Shown here: piece after piece, positions 53,030 to 64,000 of the stretch | How the letters are laid out: the number at the start of each line of letters is the position of its first letter | Numbering within the stretch: the first letter of the stretch is position 1 | NCBI GenBank assembly: GCA_963931865.1 | Contig: OZ007515.1 | Span: 3,066,511-3,130,510, forward strand | Length of the DNA: 64,000 bases | Reading direction: 5' to 3' | Origin: Axinella damicornis | Taxonomy: Eukaryota; Porifera; Demospongiae; Axinellida; Axinellidae | Notes under the pieces: generated by a model | The model's database searches: none | Told to the model about the DNA's origin: nothing | The model's input: only the letters and a program-made list of their open reading frames with translations | Made by a program: the position numbers and the translations under genes

Positions 53030-53820
53030 ACCACCATGAGTACAACTGGTGACTAGGGAGACACAGTGCCTGAACCCCTAGCGTCCTCAGCTACCACCAC
53101 AAGTAACTACTGGTGACTAGCGAGACACCTATAGTGCCTGAACCACAGCATAGTTACTGGCGCCATCAGCTACCATCATAAGTACAACTAGTGTTGACTT
53201 GTATCAGACTTACAACCAGCGTTTTTTTTTTGATTTTGACATTAATTTTAGAGTAGTCAAAACGTCATGTTAAAGTTTGTACAATGATTGGGAGTCTACG
53301 GTAATACCGATCAACACTATTGTCTATCGCCATGACCACCTTGAAGCATAGAATTAGGGAGATGCTGCCTGTAGTGCCTGAACTGCAGCGTATAGTCACT
53401 AGCTTCCTCAGCTACCACCGTAGTACAACTCTGGCCACAAGGGAAAGATGCAAATCAGTTCTGATTCACATAACTAAATTGAATCTTCCAAACAAATCCG
53501 CAAACTCAATTCCAGTGCCCTGGGAACCAATGATAGCACTTGCCGTCATGGTATCCCATAAGTTCCACCTTCACAACAGGCCTTAATTGACACTGATTGC
53601 ATGTGTGTGTGTGTTCCCACAGAGCTGTGCATGTGATTGTGATTGTGGTTTGTGGACTGATGTTTTATTGCTGCTAATGCACAAGGTGCCGGTGGGGTTG
53701 CCGGTGGGGGTGAGAGCTAAACCTTTGGAATCTGGGTGTGAGGACGATGCACTGAGGGAATGGTGTGTGCAAGAGAGGGAACAACAAAATAAACAATATT
53801 TACGCTACAATTACCACTTG
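53030..53820. repeat. Segmental duplication, unit 2
   Basis: Shorter partner of 50140-52200. Its last 190 bp (53631-53797) are nearly identical to 52017-52185, including a 6-bp in-frame length difference. Confidence 0.85.
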
Positions 53821-54050
53821 TCTTTGGCAGCTTGTAATGGTGACACACAATAAAGATATCAATTAATAGCTTTGTAAGTTGGCACTAGTGGGTACCTGTT
53901 GCTCATGGTGACATAACCAGATGCAGCACTAAAGGGTTTACATTTCAAGACTACCACACAATGCATGCCATATTCAGTACTGCTTCACTTAGAATGTGTG
54001 ATACTATGGTTTCATTGGGAATGGCCTATTCATGTCTGTACTGCGACTCT

Positions 54051-54103
54051 TAGCCTCGTTCCCATCCGATTCGATTTCCGTATGGGGCTTGGGAACGAGG
54101 CTA
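54051..54103. repeat. Palindromic TAGCCTC mini-element
   Basis: tagcctcgttcccat and ttgggaacgaggcta enclose a 23-bp loop. Confidence 0.8.
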
Positions 54104-54117
54104 CTGCAACTCTCTCT

Positions 54118-54250
54118 TGGTATGTGAGACACACCAGCTGCAAGAGGGAATGGGGTGAGAGCTGAAAGAGAGAATGGTGTGTGAGAGACACAATTCCCTC
54201 TTGCAGCTGGTGCGTCTCACATATTGTTCCCTCATGCAGCTAGCGACTTC
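54118..54250. repeat. Hairpin of CCAGCTGCAAGAGGGAAT arms
   Basis: gtgagacacaccagctgcaa and its inverse ttgcagctggtgcgtctcac flank a loop, followed by a partial third arm (ctcatgcagctag). Confidence 0.75.
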
Positions 54251-55172
54251 ACACACACCATTTCCTCTTCCAGCTAGTAGGTAGTTCCACAATTTGTCCA
54301 TCTCTGCTGCTAGGCAACAGTTTCCCAGAGGGCAACGCATGTGACAGGAATTCATGTCCATATTTGCATGCGCTCAGGAATTTGCAGTATGCACTCGCAG
54401 TCCGTGTTTCACAGACACTGCAGGGTATTCCAATGTAGGATATGGTAATGGACGACTGTCCAGATGACCTGCCGGTTGTCATGCCGTTCACACTTGATAA
54501 GCTTGGGGTGACCTTCAGTACCTCCTTTTGCCTCGGTTCCCAGGCCGATCTCCTGGGAACAGGCCTGGCCTCATGACTCAGGCAGAAGAGCGGGAGATAA
54601 CATTATACTCCTGTGGATCTGACTGCAGTACATGGGTACCACGAATTCAGCAATTCCATGGTTTGAATCACTGATACATTTTAGCTGCAATAGTCAGGGT
54701 AGGCTGCAGTGCTGGAATCATATGAGCCTAGTCAACTAGTAACCATGCAAACCCTCAGTAAAGCAATGATACATCAATGTTAGATGTGGTAGAGATTTCA
54801 TATACAATGCGACTGCCAGTGTCTTGTGGATTAGATAGTACTGTCTTTGTTCCTAGTAATTTGCAAGTGCTGACTACCCTCCCGTACACGAGCGATGATC
54901 TGGGAACAAGACACTGCAGCTTAGGCAGGGGTTAGTTAGCATCCACAACTTGTGCTAAACACCAAGTCCATGTCAGTTTGTGGAATCGAATGTTGGTATT
55001 CTGAAATCATTCGGGAATCAGGGGCGGTGGCCTATATTGACAATACACTCTATTAAGTCTAATTGTTTGTTTCGATTTGACAGTACCAGTGATTAAAAGA
55101 CGTGTGCTTAGGGCCCACAGAACCTAGTGCAGCTAGCAGACCTTACACCAAGATTGTGTAGCCCCTAGCCTC

Positions 55173-55222
55173 TAGCCTCGGTCCCATGCAGGCTCTCTCC
55201 TCAGAGCCCGGGACCAAGGCTA
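55173..55222. repeat. Palindromic TAGCCTC mini-element (variant)
   Basis: tagcctcggtcccatgc and cccgggaccaaggcta arms. Confidence 0.7.
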
Positions 55223-56554
55223 CCTAGCCTCATGCTTACATGTTCATAGCTCCTGGTTAACCTTGTGCCACGCGTTTTGTTTTGTGAGTAACTTGAGACG
55301 CGGGAAGACTACATTCTGGTGCAGTTGGATCATCGATCTTCACTGTACGCATGTTCAACCTGATTGGATAGAGTTGTTATCACATGCACATAATTAACCA
55401 GTGTTATTAGATTGTCATTGTGCTGTAATTGATTGCGTACTGTTTACATTATTTGCACGTCCTGATGACATCGCTCGACTCCACTTGCCTGGCTTATGTT
55501 GGTCTGAGTTCTTGGCTGCTTATCCATGCATTCATAAAAGTTGCATACCTCTCAATCTGGCTCCATGTGATGCCATATTTGCTGACAATTAATCAATTAT
55601 AAGTTCTTGTATAATAGGGTACCGGGTTTAATGAGAGTCCAAAAGTGGAAGTGTACTGTTTGCATAACAACTGATTGCAACTATTTGTGTATCTTCATTC
55701 ACTATGGACAGCTTCCAGGAATAGATGTCATCAGTAATGTTCTGCTGTGTGAAAATAGAAACCAAGTCTTGTACATGTTAAGTACTGGTATATTAGCCTC
55801 GCGTTCCTGTGTGGGGCTGGGTGGGTAGGAGACTACTGGTATATATGAGGTGATAGTCTGTCACAGATGATCCCTGCATAGAAGTACATTTTTCTTGGAA
55901 CTAATTTATGACCTGATGACCTTATGCATTTATATTCAGAACAGAGAGCTCTGGACCAGACATGCATAAAGCACGTAATAAAAACTTCACAGTGGTGCTG
56001 ATTGCGAGCTATGCTTCAATTGAGGGACAAACGTCTACATTTCCATGGTGATGCCGAGCCACAGGCCTCTCTCATAGAGAGGGAATGGCATGGCCGCTAT
56101 GAAAACAGCCTTCAACTGACTTCCACTTCTGAACTCTAGACCCTCATAAGCACCAACTTGGTACCATTCAAGACCTCTGGTTTCAATTTTCACACAGATA
56201 ACAGATCAGTATTGTGATGTCACCTGTTCCTAGAATCCATGAAGCTGTCCCTCCTCCATACCTTGAATGAGAGTACAACCAATTAGAGGAAATTACAGCA
56301 CTTCACAGTGTATTAATTTGTCAAAGGAATTTAATTTCTGGGGATTGATCAGACACCAGATGGTCTGTGGCTTTCAAAACCTATTGTGGGTTTGGGTGCT
56401 GGCTGGATTGCAGCTGTTTAATGTGGGGCGATATCAAATTATTTCCATGACATCCACTACAAAGCAGCTAATATTGAAAACTAGTAGACAGGGCAGATGC
56501 TGTACGTAGTTTGTGTGAATTTTGCTTTGAGAAATTCTAGTACAGTGTCTGTCA

Positions 56555-57052
56555 ATGGTACCGTAGAGTACGTATCACATGCCCACCATGTATCACCGCG
56601 TATCAAGTGCCCACCCCCTTCTTCAGACGAAAGTTACTGCACAGGGTTCAAAAGCAGTGTAGTAAGGGTCCACCCATCACAAAAGTCTTGAACAGGCATT
56701 GCTGGCACTAAACTCCACCATCACTGCCAATCCTTGCAAAGTGCATTATGCCTTACCCTCTACAGAGTTCACATGACAGAGTGGCGCAATAAAGCAATTC
56801 AGATTGCAAATACCGTAGTGTACGTATCAAGTGCCCACCACATATCAAGTGCCCACCCCCTTCTTCATGCGAAAGTTACTGCACAGGGTTCAAAAGCAGT
56901 GTAGTAAGGGCCCACCCATCACAAAAGTCTTGAGCAGGCATTGGTGGCACTGAACTCCACCATCACTGCCGACGTGCATTATGCCTTACCCTCTACAGAG
57001 TTCACACGACAGAGAGAGCGGTACAATAAGGTAATTCAGATTGCAAATACCG
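56555..57052. repeat. ~250-bp tandem duplication
   Basis: Two adjacent copies beginning at about 56560 and 56813 share taccgtagtgtacgtatcaa-type starts, cccacccccttcttca, aaagttactgcacagggttc and gcattatgccttaccctcta. Confidence 0.9.
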
Positions 57053-57276
57053 TGTTCTACACCTCCTGTGTTCTGGTATCCACTGTTTATGTGCTGTTGT
57101 GACTGCATCCCTGCAGTTGCTTTGTTTGAAATCTGATTAGCAATGCACTTTCATCCACCAGACTGTATATAATCGCACCCACCCTTTACTGTTGCTAGGC
57201 AGCAACCCAGTGCATTCCTCGTGGAGGGAACCTACATCCCCTGCCTTTGTTTGTTTGTGTTTGGTCTCACGAACAG

Positions 57277-57406
57277 AGGAGCTCCACCAACTGGCTCCAC
57301 CAGCCGTCCTAATGTGGAGCCTGGGACCGACGTGGCCCACCCTGTTGTGGAAAATTATCTCCACAACCTAATTAACCATCCCAAATTAGCATTCTTCACG
57401 GACTAA
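57277..57406 (+). CDS. Possible terminal exon, unassigned
   Basis: After gaacag at 57271-57276 the frame reads GAPPTGSTSRPNVEPGTDVA then HPVVENYLHNLINHPKLAFF and stops at 57404-57406. The YLxxLxxHPxLxxF pattern recalls the last helix of PX domains. It could be the final exon of the coiled-coil gene starting at 47953, or a stray frame. Confidence 0.3.
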
Positions 57407-58664
57407 CGAGGAGACAACAGCTGGTGTTTGGGGGTTGCTCTGAGGGTGTAATGCCAGTGTTTCCACTCTGGGTACTTCATTAACATGCACTAATGTAATA
57501 TGAATTCTGGAGGGAATTGTAACAGAGCCAGGATGATGGGACTATTAGCAGCTATTGTGTGTGGATGGTGGATACAGTAAACATGCTGTACTAGCTTAGG
57601 AACCTTTGATGTTCACTGTTTGTATTCGTCAACTGCTGCCCAGCTTCTTAAGTGAACCACACCTCCAAAACAATTAGCAATTCGAACAATGATTGAGTCG
57701 ACAATAGAGCTTGTGGGAGAAGCTTTTCTGTTACTGTGGCAACAATAATCATTTGGTTGCCTTGCAGATATAATCATGCTAGCTGCATCTTGAGTCTGAA
57801 GTTACGTAACTGTGGTATGATAACCAAAAGAGCCTCTGGCAGTAAAACGTTTGACTCTGTGATTTAATTGCAGGGCTAGATCATGGGACACTTCGAACCT
57901 GCTCGACAGGCGTAGCCTGCATATCTACATGGCCACCTACGAGCAAGAGATGTCGTTGCCATAACAATAGTTTGACACCCCACGAGTAATGCCATTTGGA
58001 GCATGAGAATGAGCAGAGGAGTGCAAGGTGTTGTGGATGATTTCACCTATAGTCTGATGCTGTGCTAATTAGTGTGTGTTGGGAATTTAGAATGGTATAA
58101 TGTTTTCTGTTCTTGTGATCAGATATTGAATACCTGAGGGGGATAGTTCTTGTTCACATGGCTTCCTCTGCATGAGCTGAATGGCTGCCTTTAGTAGCTA
58201 GAATGCAGTTAGGGTTACAGAGCAGCTGGTGAGCACTTTCAGGTACTTCAGATAGAGAGACTTGGCAGAGCCACTTGAGCAGTGGTGGTCATGAGGAGCT
58301 GTGGTTGCCTGCGGAGGAAGTCCGTGCATGCAACCGCCACAGTGGATGAGGAATTTAATTGGAGTGTGTGTAGTTGGACAGAGCGCTAGGAGCTACTGTT
58401 GATCCTGAGGAACTGTTTTCGTGATGATGGCAATAAACAGTATACCATTGTAACTAGGACCCATACCTCTAGTATGGACTTTGCTTTTTGCTGCAAGCGA
58501 CATTACCCTCATATTGCTAGCAATGAAAATTGGAACAAACAAAACAAACAACAACAACAACAACAAAGCTGGAAATGTAAACAACCCGAATGAAAACACT
58601 CCATAGCCCTCCCTGACCTGGTTCTGGCATTATGAGGAGTCGCTATTAATCTGGCCCATGGGCC

Positions 58665-58738
58665 CAAGAGCGCATGATGACATCATTGTTTTTTCATGGG
58701 GTTTTTTCCGCCGTGAAATAACAATGATGTCATCATGC
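58665..58738. repeat. Hairpin with ATGATGACATCATTG arms
   Basis: aagagcgcatgatgacatca and tgatgtcatcatgcgctctt form a perfect ~26-bp inverted repeat. A related shorter hairpin lies at 49446-49492 (gagcacatgatgacatcat / atgtcatcatgtgct). Confidence 0.85.
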
Positions 58739-59514
58739 GCTCTTGTCTGGCCATACAGGCCGCCCCTCTCAGGCCTGGGAATGAGGCTAATCTGGCCACC
58801 ACAGGTAGAAAACATTACACATAACTTGACTGAAATAACCACATGTACATGGAATGTCTCATTAGGAATTCCTTATATGGCTTTAGTGCATTCCATTCCG
58901 TATGGTGCAATGCAAAGTTGGAGGACACCCCCATACATGGAGCTAGTGCTTTACCACTTCTTGGAAAACACGTAATTATGTACCCACCTATTCAAGCTTG
59001 CCACAAAGCCTTCTCTGCCCAAGCACACCTCAGTCACTTTACTACCATAGCAACAACAGTCATTATGTCTGCAGTCAACCCCCCACAGCTGTGCTGGTGT
59101 GTATTGTGGCCTCCGTGCACATACTTTCCCAGGCCAGCAATGGCCGCACATCCCCTCGCCCATGTTGCTATGCCAGCCCAGCCCTTTGTCATGATCACAC
59201 CGCTAACTTCCCAGGGCGTCTGTTACTCATCACACCCTTAACCCCAACAGCACATATGAAACTGTTACCATAGTAGCACTTCATGTCAAGAAACCTTAGT
59301 GTATGGATGCCATGCTAATGAAATTGTAATTTACAGCAGGAAATTGTCATGTCTACAGGAAGTAAAAAATACCATAGCAACCCAAGAAGGAGCCTGGGAG
59401 ACATGCCAAAAAACCTAAATGTCTGTTTTCATTCACTAATCAGTAGTTATAAGCAGCACATTTCTTATCTTCGTGGCGAGTTGCATCTTCGCTTCCTTCA
59501 CGGCAATGGCAGCC

Positions 59515-59975
59515 TGAAAATGAGACCAATGACAACCTGCAGCTGGGAATGAGGCCATGGCAGCCTGGGGATGGGGCAATGGCAGCCTGGGAATGGGGCA
59601 ATGGTAGTCTGGGATGGGACAATGGTAGTAGGCCGTGGTGAATTATACTCAAAATCATCCTATGCCCCAATGCTCTTAATCATGCTTGTATCACCCCCCT
59701 GTACCTGACGTAGACATTATAGTTCTATCATAGCTAGATGAACTAAAATCGCCAAGTAATGGCAAAGGTATCTTAACAGCTCTTTATTATACCAGCATAT
59801 GCTCTTATGCTTTCACCGTGCTCGAACATAATTTGCCAAGGCCTAAATGGTAGCCTGGGAATGGTGCAATGGCAGCCTGGGAATGGGGCAATGGTAGCCT
59901 GGGAATGAGGTTTATAAAGTGGCAGCCTGGGAATGAGGTTTATAAAGTGGCAGCCTGGGAATGGGGCAATGGTAG
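59515..59975. repeat. Scattered GGCAGCCTGGGAATG repeat array
   Basis: At least nine occurrences of a 20-22-bp word around gcagcctgggaatggggcaa in two clusters (59510-59630 and 59850-59975). The core resembles one arm of the TAGCCTC palindromes. Confidence 0.8.
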
Positions 59976-60057
59976 TGTGTATGAGAATGTAGCTGTGGCA
60001 ACCTCCAAATGAACTACGAGTGTGTTCAGGAATGCGTAAACACCAGCCAAAATTTGG

Positions 60058-60228
60058 AGTGTGTTCCGGTAAACCAATCACCTCAGGCCAACGTGTGTGC
60101 TAACTTGGAATTGTGCTAGCATGGAATTGTGAATTGGGCTGCTGAAAAACTGATTCGTGTACCAGCAATGCATGTAGCTATGTGCTTCAACATCGAAGAA
60201 TGTCATTCTATAATCAGTTGCACAAGTG
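60058..60228. repeat. Duplicated flank, left part (paralogue of 62138-62300)
   Basis: aaaccaatcacctcaggcca and gtgtgtgctaacttggaatt match aaaccaatcacgtctggtca and gtgtgtgctaacatggaatt at 62140-62180. The match resumes at 61237 after the foldback element. Confidence 0.8.
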
Positions 60229-61209
60229 GTGTCTTCCCATTTCGTCAATTCCCATTTCGTCAATTCCCACTTCGTCAATTTCACTTCGTCAATTCCCACT
60301 TCGTCAACTTCTCACTTTGTCAATTCCCACTTCGTCAACATTGACCAAGTGGGAATTGACAAAGTGAGAAATTGACGAAGTGGGAATTGACAAAGTGGGA
60401 ATCTATACACTGCATAGCAAGGGTGCATAGTATGGCAAACATGGGTTGTGAGACTCAGGGCTAATTACAGGCATTTGCATTGACTGAAGTTCAAGTATGA
60501 ACCCTCAGGAAGTGGGTGAGCAATTTCAGTGAGTTAGCAGAGTGGGGGATCTCAATCTACTACTCTGAGCTCAAGCAAAAAAATGCCCAGTGCACTCCCT
60601 TAGTTGGATGATCTTCTCAGCTATGTTGAAAACACCTAGCAGGCTAGATGGTGGGCAGTTTTCTCCTGCAATGTGGAGTGTCTTTGAGCTTCATGGGAGC
60701 AGAACAAGCAATCACTTGGAGGGATGGCCCAGCAAGATTAATTCAATCATTACTCGGCGGCATCCCAACAGCTAGCTACCGACTGGTGGATACCATCAAA
60801 GAAGAGCAAGCACCTACAGAACTCACAGCAGTCCAGCTTGAAGCAGGATCACATGACACCCAGACAAAGAGATGTATAGTTGTCAATGAATGCTAAATTG
60901 ACTCAAGAAAGCTAGCATACACTGATGGAGAAATAAGTCTCACAACCCATGTTGGTGTTGCTACTATGCACTGCATACCTCAGTTTTGATAAGTATTAGT
61001 ATACATTCCCACTTAGTCAATTCAAAATTCATCAATTCCCAATTCGTCAATTCCCACTTTGTCAATTTCTCACTTGGTCAATTCCCACTTGGTCAATGTT
61101 GACGAAGTGGGAATTGACAAAGTGAGAAGTTGACAAAGTGGGAATTGACGAAGTGAAATTGACGAAGTGGGAATTGACGAAATGGGAATTGACCAAATGG
61201 GAATAAACC
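60229..61209. mobile_element. Foldback-type transposon with tandem-repeat arms
   Basis: Both ends are arrays of a ~15-bp word (aattcccacttcgtc and its inverse gacgaagtgggaatt), each arm itself able to fold. Subterminal sequences pair across the element: catgggttgtgagact at 60445 with agtctcacaacccatg at 60930. Flanks are GCACAAGTG (60220-60228) and GCACAAGTA (61210-61218), an 8-9-bp target duplication. The paralogous site at 62292-62300 (GTACAAGTA) is unoccupied. The interior 60460-60925 has an 82-codon frame with no recognised domain. Confidence 0.9.
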
Positions 61210-61502
61210 GCACAAGTAACACCGGTTAAGTTTCTGCATGCAACCCTTTGATCTTCACCACAACTGGATTATCTCTCATTCTGTGGTAGACATGGGTCGT
61301 TGCCCTGGTGAATTTGACGCAATATTAATTGTTCACATACTGCTGGTATGTACGTATGTGCCCAACCTATTGGCAAGGAAGTTAATATCAGATGCAATCA
61401 TGGAAGTGTTGCCATGGTAGTAAAGTGATGTGTGCTTGGGCAGAGAGGCTTAATTGTGTGCTCATGGCAAGCTCAATTGAATAGCTTCAAAGGAATGGTA
61501 AA

Positions 61503-61595
61503 CCACCTTGTTCCCAGGCCATGCGGGGTCCCCCTAGTCTCATTCCCAGACCAGCGAGGATTGCTTGCGGTGATGCCTGGGAATGAAGATATGTA
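61503..61595. repeat. Compound palindromic elements
   Basis: ccttgttcccaggcca, ctagtctcattcccagacc and gatgcctgggaatgaag are nested arms of the mini-element family. Confidence 0.6.
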
Positions 61596-62039
61596 CGATG
61601 GCGCAATTCAAGACATGTTGCCAACTGGTAGGTCAGAGGACGCATACCAAATGGTACGGACGGAAACACCTAAAGCCATAGTTTTGGGTGTTCCTAATCA
61701 AATTAGTCAGTCATTCCATGTGCAGTCACCTCATTAAAGAATTATGTAACACTTTGCATGCCACATTGACCCCTCGATATCATACGTAGGTCCACGGGGT
61801 CGTCTGCAGGCTACATGCAACTCATGGCTAGGGCTTGATTAGCTGTTTCCATAGCCTTGATTCCACGTCCAGCTTTGTTGTTGTTATTGTTTTCTTTGTT
61901 GCTGTTGTTTGTTGTTGTTTTACTTACTTCAATTTTCCGTATGGGAAATTGTCACTTGAATACAGAGGAATACTGCCAGCAGTGAAACTCTGGCGGCCTG
62001 AGACGACAATCACATGCAGTCAATGGCAGCATGGGGATT

Positions 62040-62043
62040 CGAC

Positions 62044-62080
<37 letters not shown>
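62040..62080. repeat. (GT)n microsatellite
   Basis: About 16 GT units following a (TTG)n-rich tract at 61875-61920. Confidence 0.95.
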
Positions 62081-62082
<2 letters not shown>

Positions 62083-62679
62083 AAATGTGTAAACCAAATG
62101 ATTAGTGGTGTTTTTGGACGCTGTTCCAGTATGGCTGGGAAACCAATCACGTCTGGTCATCGTGTGTGCTAACATGGAATTATGCTTGCCTATGAGTTGG
62201 ACAGCTGAACTTGTTCCTGATACGTCTGTCTATCACCTCTGTATGTGCAATGTATTGTGCAGTGGGCAGTCTAGGAATGGGTGTTCCAATTGTACAAGTA
62301 TCACCAATAATCTTGTTTCTATGTTCAGGTCTTTGATCTTCACACGGTTGCAATATCGGACATTCTTGTGTTTGAGATGGTTCTTTGTATGTTCGTATTG
62401 CCCTGGTGAAGATAGAGGTTCATTTGTTTACGCACTTGTGCGTGCCCAACCTATTGGCAAGGAAGTTAATGTCTGCGTAAACACTGGCTTCACTAGCTGC
62501 AGTAAATTGTATTAGGTGAGAGACTGGCATCTTCTTGCAAGTATTTAGTGGTAACTTTGTACGTTTAGTCGTTTACATGTCCTATACTATATCATGCACG
62601 GAGCGTTCTGGAGAGCAGAAGACAACTGATGCCTTAGTTATTCCACTGCTGGTGAATCATAGCAGAGATGCTTACATTG

Positions 62680-62727
62680 TAGCCTCGTTCCCAGGCCCCA
62701 TCCGAATGGGGCCTGGGAACGAGACTA
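62680..62727. repeat. Palindromic TAGCCTC mini-element
   Basis: tagcctcgttcccaggcccc and ggggcctgggaacgagacta enclose an 8-bp loop; near-perfect arms of 20 bp. Confidence 0.9.
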
Positions 62728-62811
62728 CTTACTTTGAACGTCTTGTTCATGATAGAAGGGGCATGCTACTGTGCTGATCTTCTATAACTGCATGTGTGTG
62801 CCTGTGTGACA

Positions 62812-62925
62812 GTGTTGTAGTAATTGAATTACTATAGTAATTAATTACGTAGTGATGACAGGTTTTCAGATAAAGTAATTGTAATGGTAGTTTTCACCTG
62901 TAGCAATTACTACAACGCTGGTGTG
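62812..62925. mobile_element. Short MITE with GTTGTAGTAATT ends
   Basis: gtgttgtagtaattgaatta and agcaattactacaacgctg form inverted ends around AT-rich sequence with aattaattac repeats. Confidence 0.7.
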
Positions 62926-63539
62926 TGACTAGGAAGGTGAACTGTAACATAACTATTGCAGGATGAGATGCAGCACTATAAGGTCCACAACAGTCTGCCT
63001 GCCTACAGTATTATCAAGTACACTTCTCAAGGCTAACTCAGCCCATATACGTATACTAGTCCAAGTGGACACACCCCGACCCCACCTTCATGACCCCCTG
63101 ACCCGGTCACAATATTGTCTCCAAAAAGAAAGAGCCAGAATGGATTTAATTTACTTGTTTACGCTCCTATTGTTTGTGGGTGCCTTCAATTGCCATATAA
63201 TGACGCCTCACAGTAATTGTGACTCTGTTAATGGGTACACACACATATAGGTTTCAGTTTAACAAGCAAGCATACTTCTGTAGAGGAAGAAGAAATTACC
63301 CATGTGACATCATCTCGATCTGCTGATCATGAAAGTGCCAGTCAACTTTACACGTAAACAGTAACCAAGAATGATGTGCATAGCTATTAAACTGGTACAA
63401 AGCATGCACCCAATATACACATGTACAATGGACACAATTGCATGTGACATGCTCTCTGAAAGGAGATTACCGTGCACTGTCATAGCATTATAATGTTCGG
63501 TGTCACGGCAGACCTCATGATTAGGATTTTATAGAGGGG

Positions 63540-63745
63540 CAATTTCGACCTTAATTTTGAAATTTTCCCAAACTGCTAGAACCATGCCATGGGAAAATAT
63601 TAATTTCACTCTTGCAGCCACAAAAAGCAATCTCAGAGTGCGTACATAAGTTTGAAATTTCCCCAAACTGCTAGACCATGCATGCCATGGAACTTTTCAC
63701 TCTTGCAGCCACGAAAAGCAATCTCAGAGTACGTACATAAATTTT
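63540..63745. repeat. ~100-bp tandem duplication
   Basis: Two copies share tttgaaattttcccaaactg, cactcttgcagccac and aaaagcaatctcagagtrcg, starting near 63557 and 63650. Confidence 0.9.
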
Positions 63746-64000
63746 CTGGGTGGACTCACGCCCCCCAGACCCCTTATAGTAGCTGACCAGTGCAGTAAGC
63801 AGCCACATGCATGCTGTAACTAGACTAGTCTCATTGTGCCACAGTTATGTGCATTACTGGTTACCTTGACAACAAGGTGTGATGACATCACCCAAGATCA
63901 TCACCCAAGCTCATTTGCCTGGCTTGCATTGGTAAGATTTCTCGGGGTGCTTAATTATCAGACTATTCATTGTGCATATCTGAGCAGAAATAACATCAAC

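Larger units (their letters stand above)
49784..64000. other. 14-kb region without a convincing gene
   Basis: Apart from the repeats listed separately and one possible exon at 57277-57406, no frame here has recognisable protein domains. It is mainly duplicated sequence, MITEs and homopolymers (C run 49867-49897, G run 51027-51057). It may be one or more long introns of the coiled-coil gene or an intergenic block. Confidence 0.5.

Noticed and set aside
62105..62515. 136-codon + frame with many cysteines
   Set aside because: The paralogous segment at 60058-61395 does not preserve the frame and is split by a transposon; no domain recognised.

Overview
The window is nuclear DNA from an animal. 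The genes are intron-rich and encode proteins typical of metazoans (PSMD7, PSMA7, OSGEP, TOPBP1, AFG3L2, CENP-T, PPP1R16, MCFD2). Introns are mostly 50-1,500 bp with GT-AG ends, genes lie a few hundred bases apart, and short palindromic elements recur every 2-3 kb. A compact invertebrate genome fits, perhaps a sponge or another early-branching animal; the species call is inference.

Layout. 1-1816: 3' end of a leucine-rich-repeat gene (+), possibly TONSL-like. 2182-8201: PPP1R16/TIMAP-like protein phosphatase 1 targeting subunit (+). 8581-10512 and 10739-12266: two tandem paralogous tetraspan membrane genes (-). 12422-13788: PSMD7/Rpn8 (+). 13987-15015: OSGEP/Kae1, intronless (-). 15016-18264: gene-free, SINE- and MITE-rich. 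18265-30225: TOPBP1, about 33 exons (-). 30364-31981: secreted sialidase (+). 32372-36552: mitochondrial AFG3L2 (-). 36798-37606: CXorf65-like small gene (+). 37709-41109: CENP-T (-). 41254-44545: PSMA7 (+). 45090-46007: MCFD2-like EF-hand protein (-). 46371-47160: unrecognised exons (+). 47953-49783: start of a coiled-coil gene (+). From 49784 to the end there is almost no convincing coding sequence; it is a patchwork of duplications and non-autonomous transposons.

Four pairs of genes are head to head with only about 140-250 bp between start codons (tetraspan/PSMD7, TOPBP1/sialidase, AFG3L2/CXorf65-like, CENP-T/PSMA7), suggesting shared bidirectional promoters. Two proteasome subunits, two genome-maintenance or kinetochore genes (TOPBP1, CENP-T) and the tRNA t6A enzyme OSGEP are neighbours; these are housekeeping functions rather than one pathway.

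The most notable non-genic signals are a foldback element with arrays of a ~15-bp motif in its arms and an identifiable empty-site paralogue (60.2-61.2 kb), a perfect triplication of a TOPBP1 exon inside a 397-bp repeat, two copies of a long-TIR transposon in introns of different genes, and more than 20 copies of a perfect-palindrome mini-element.
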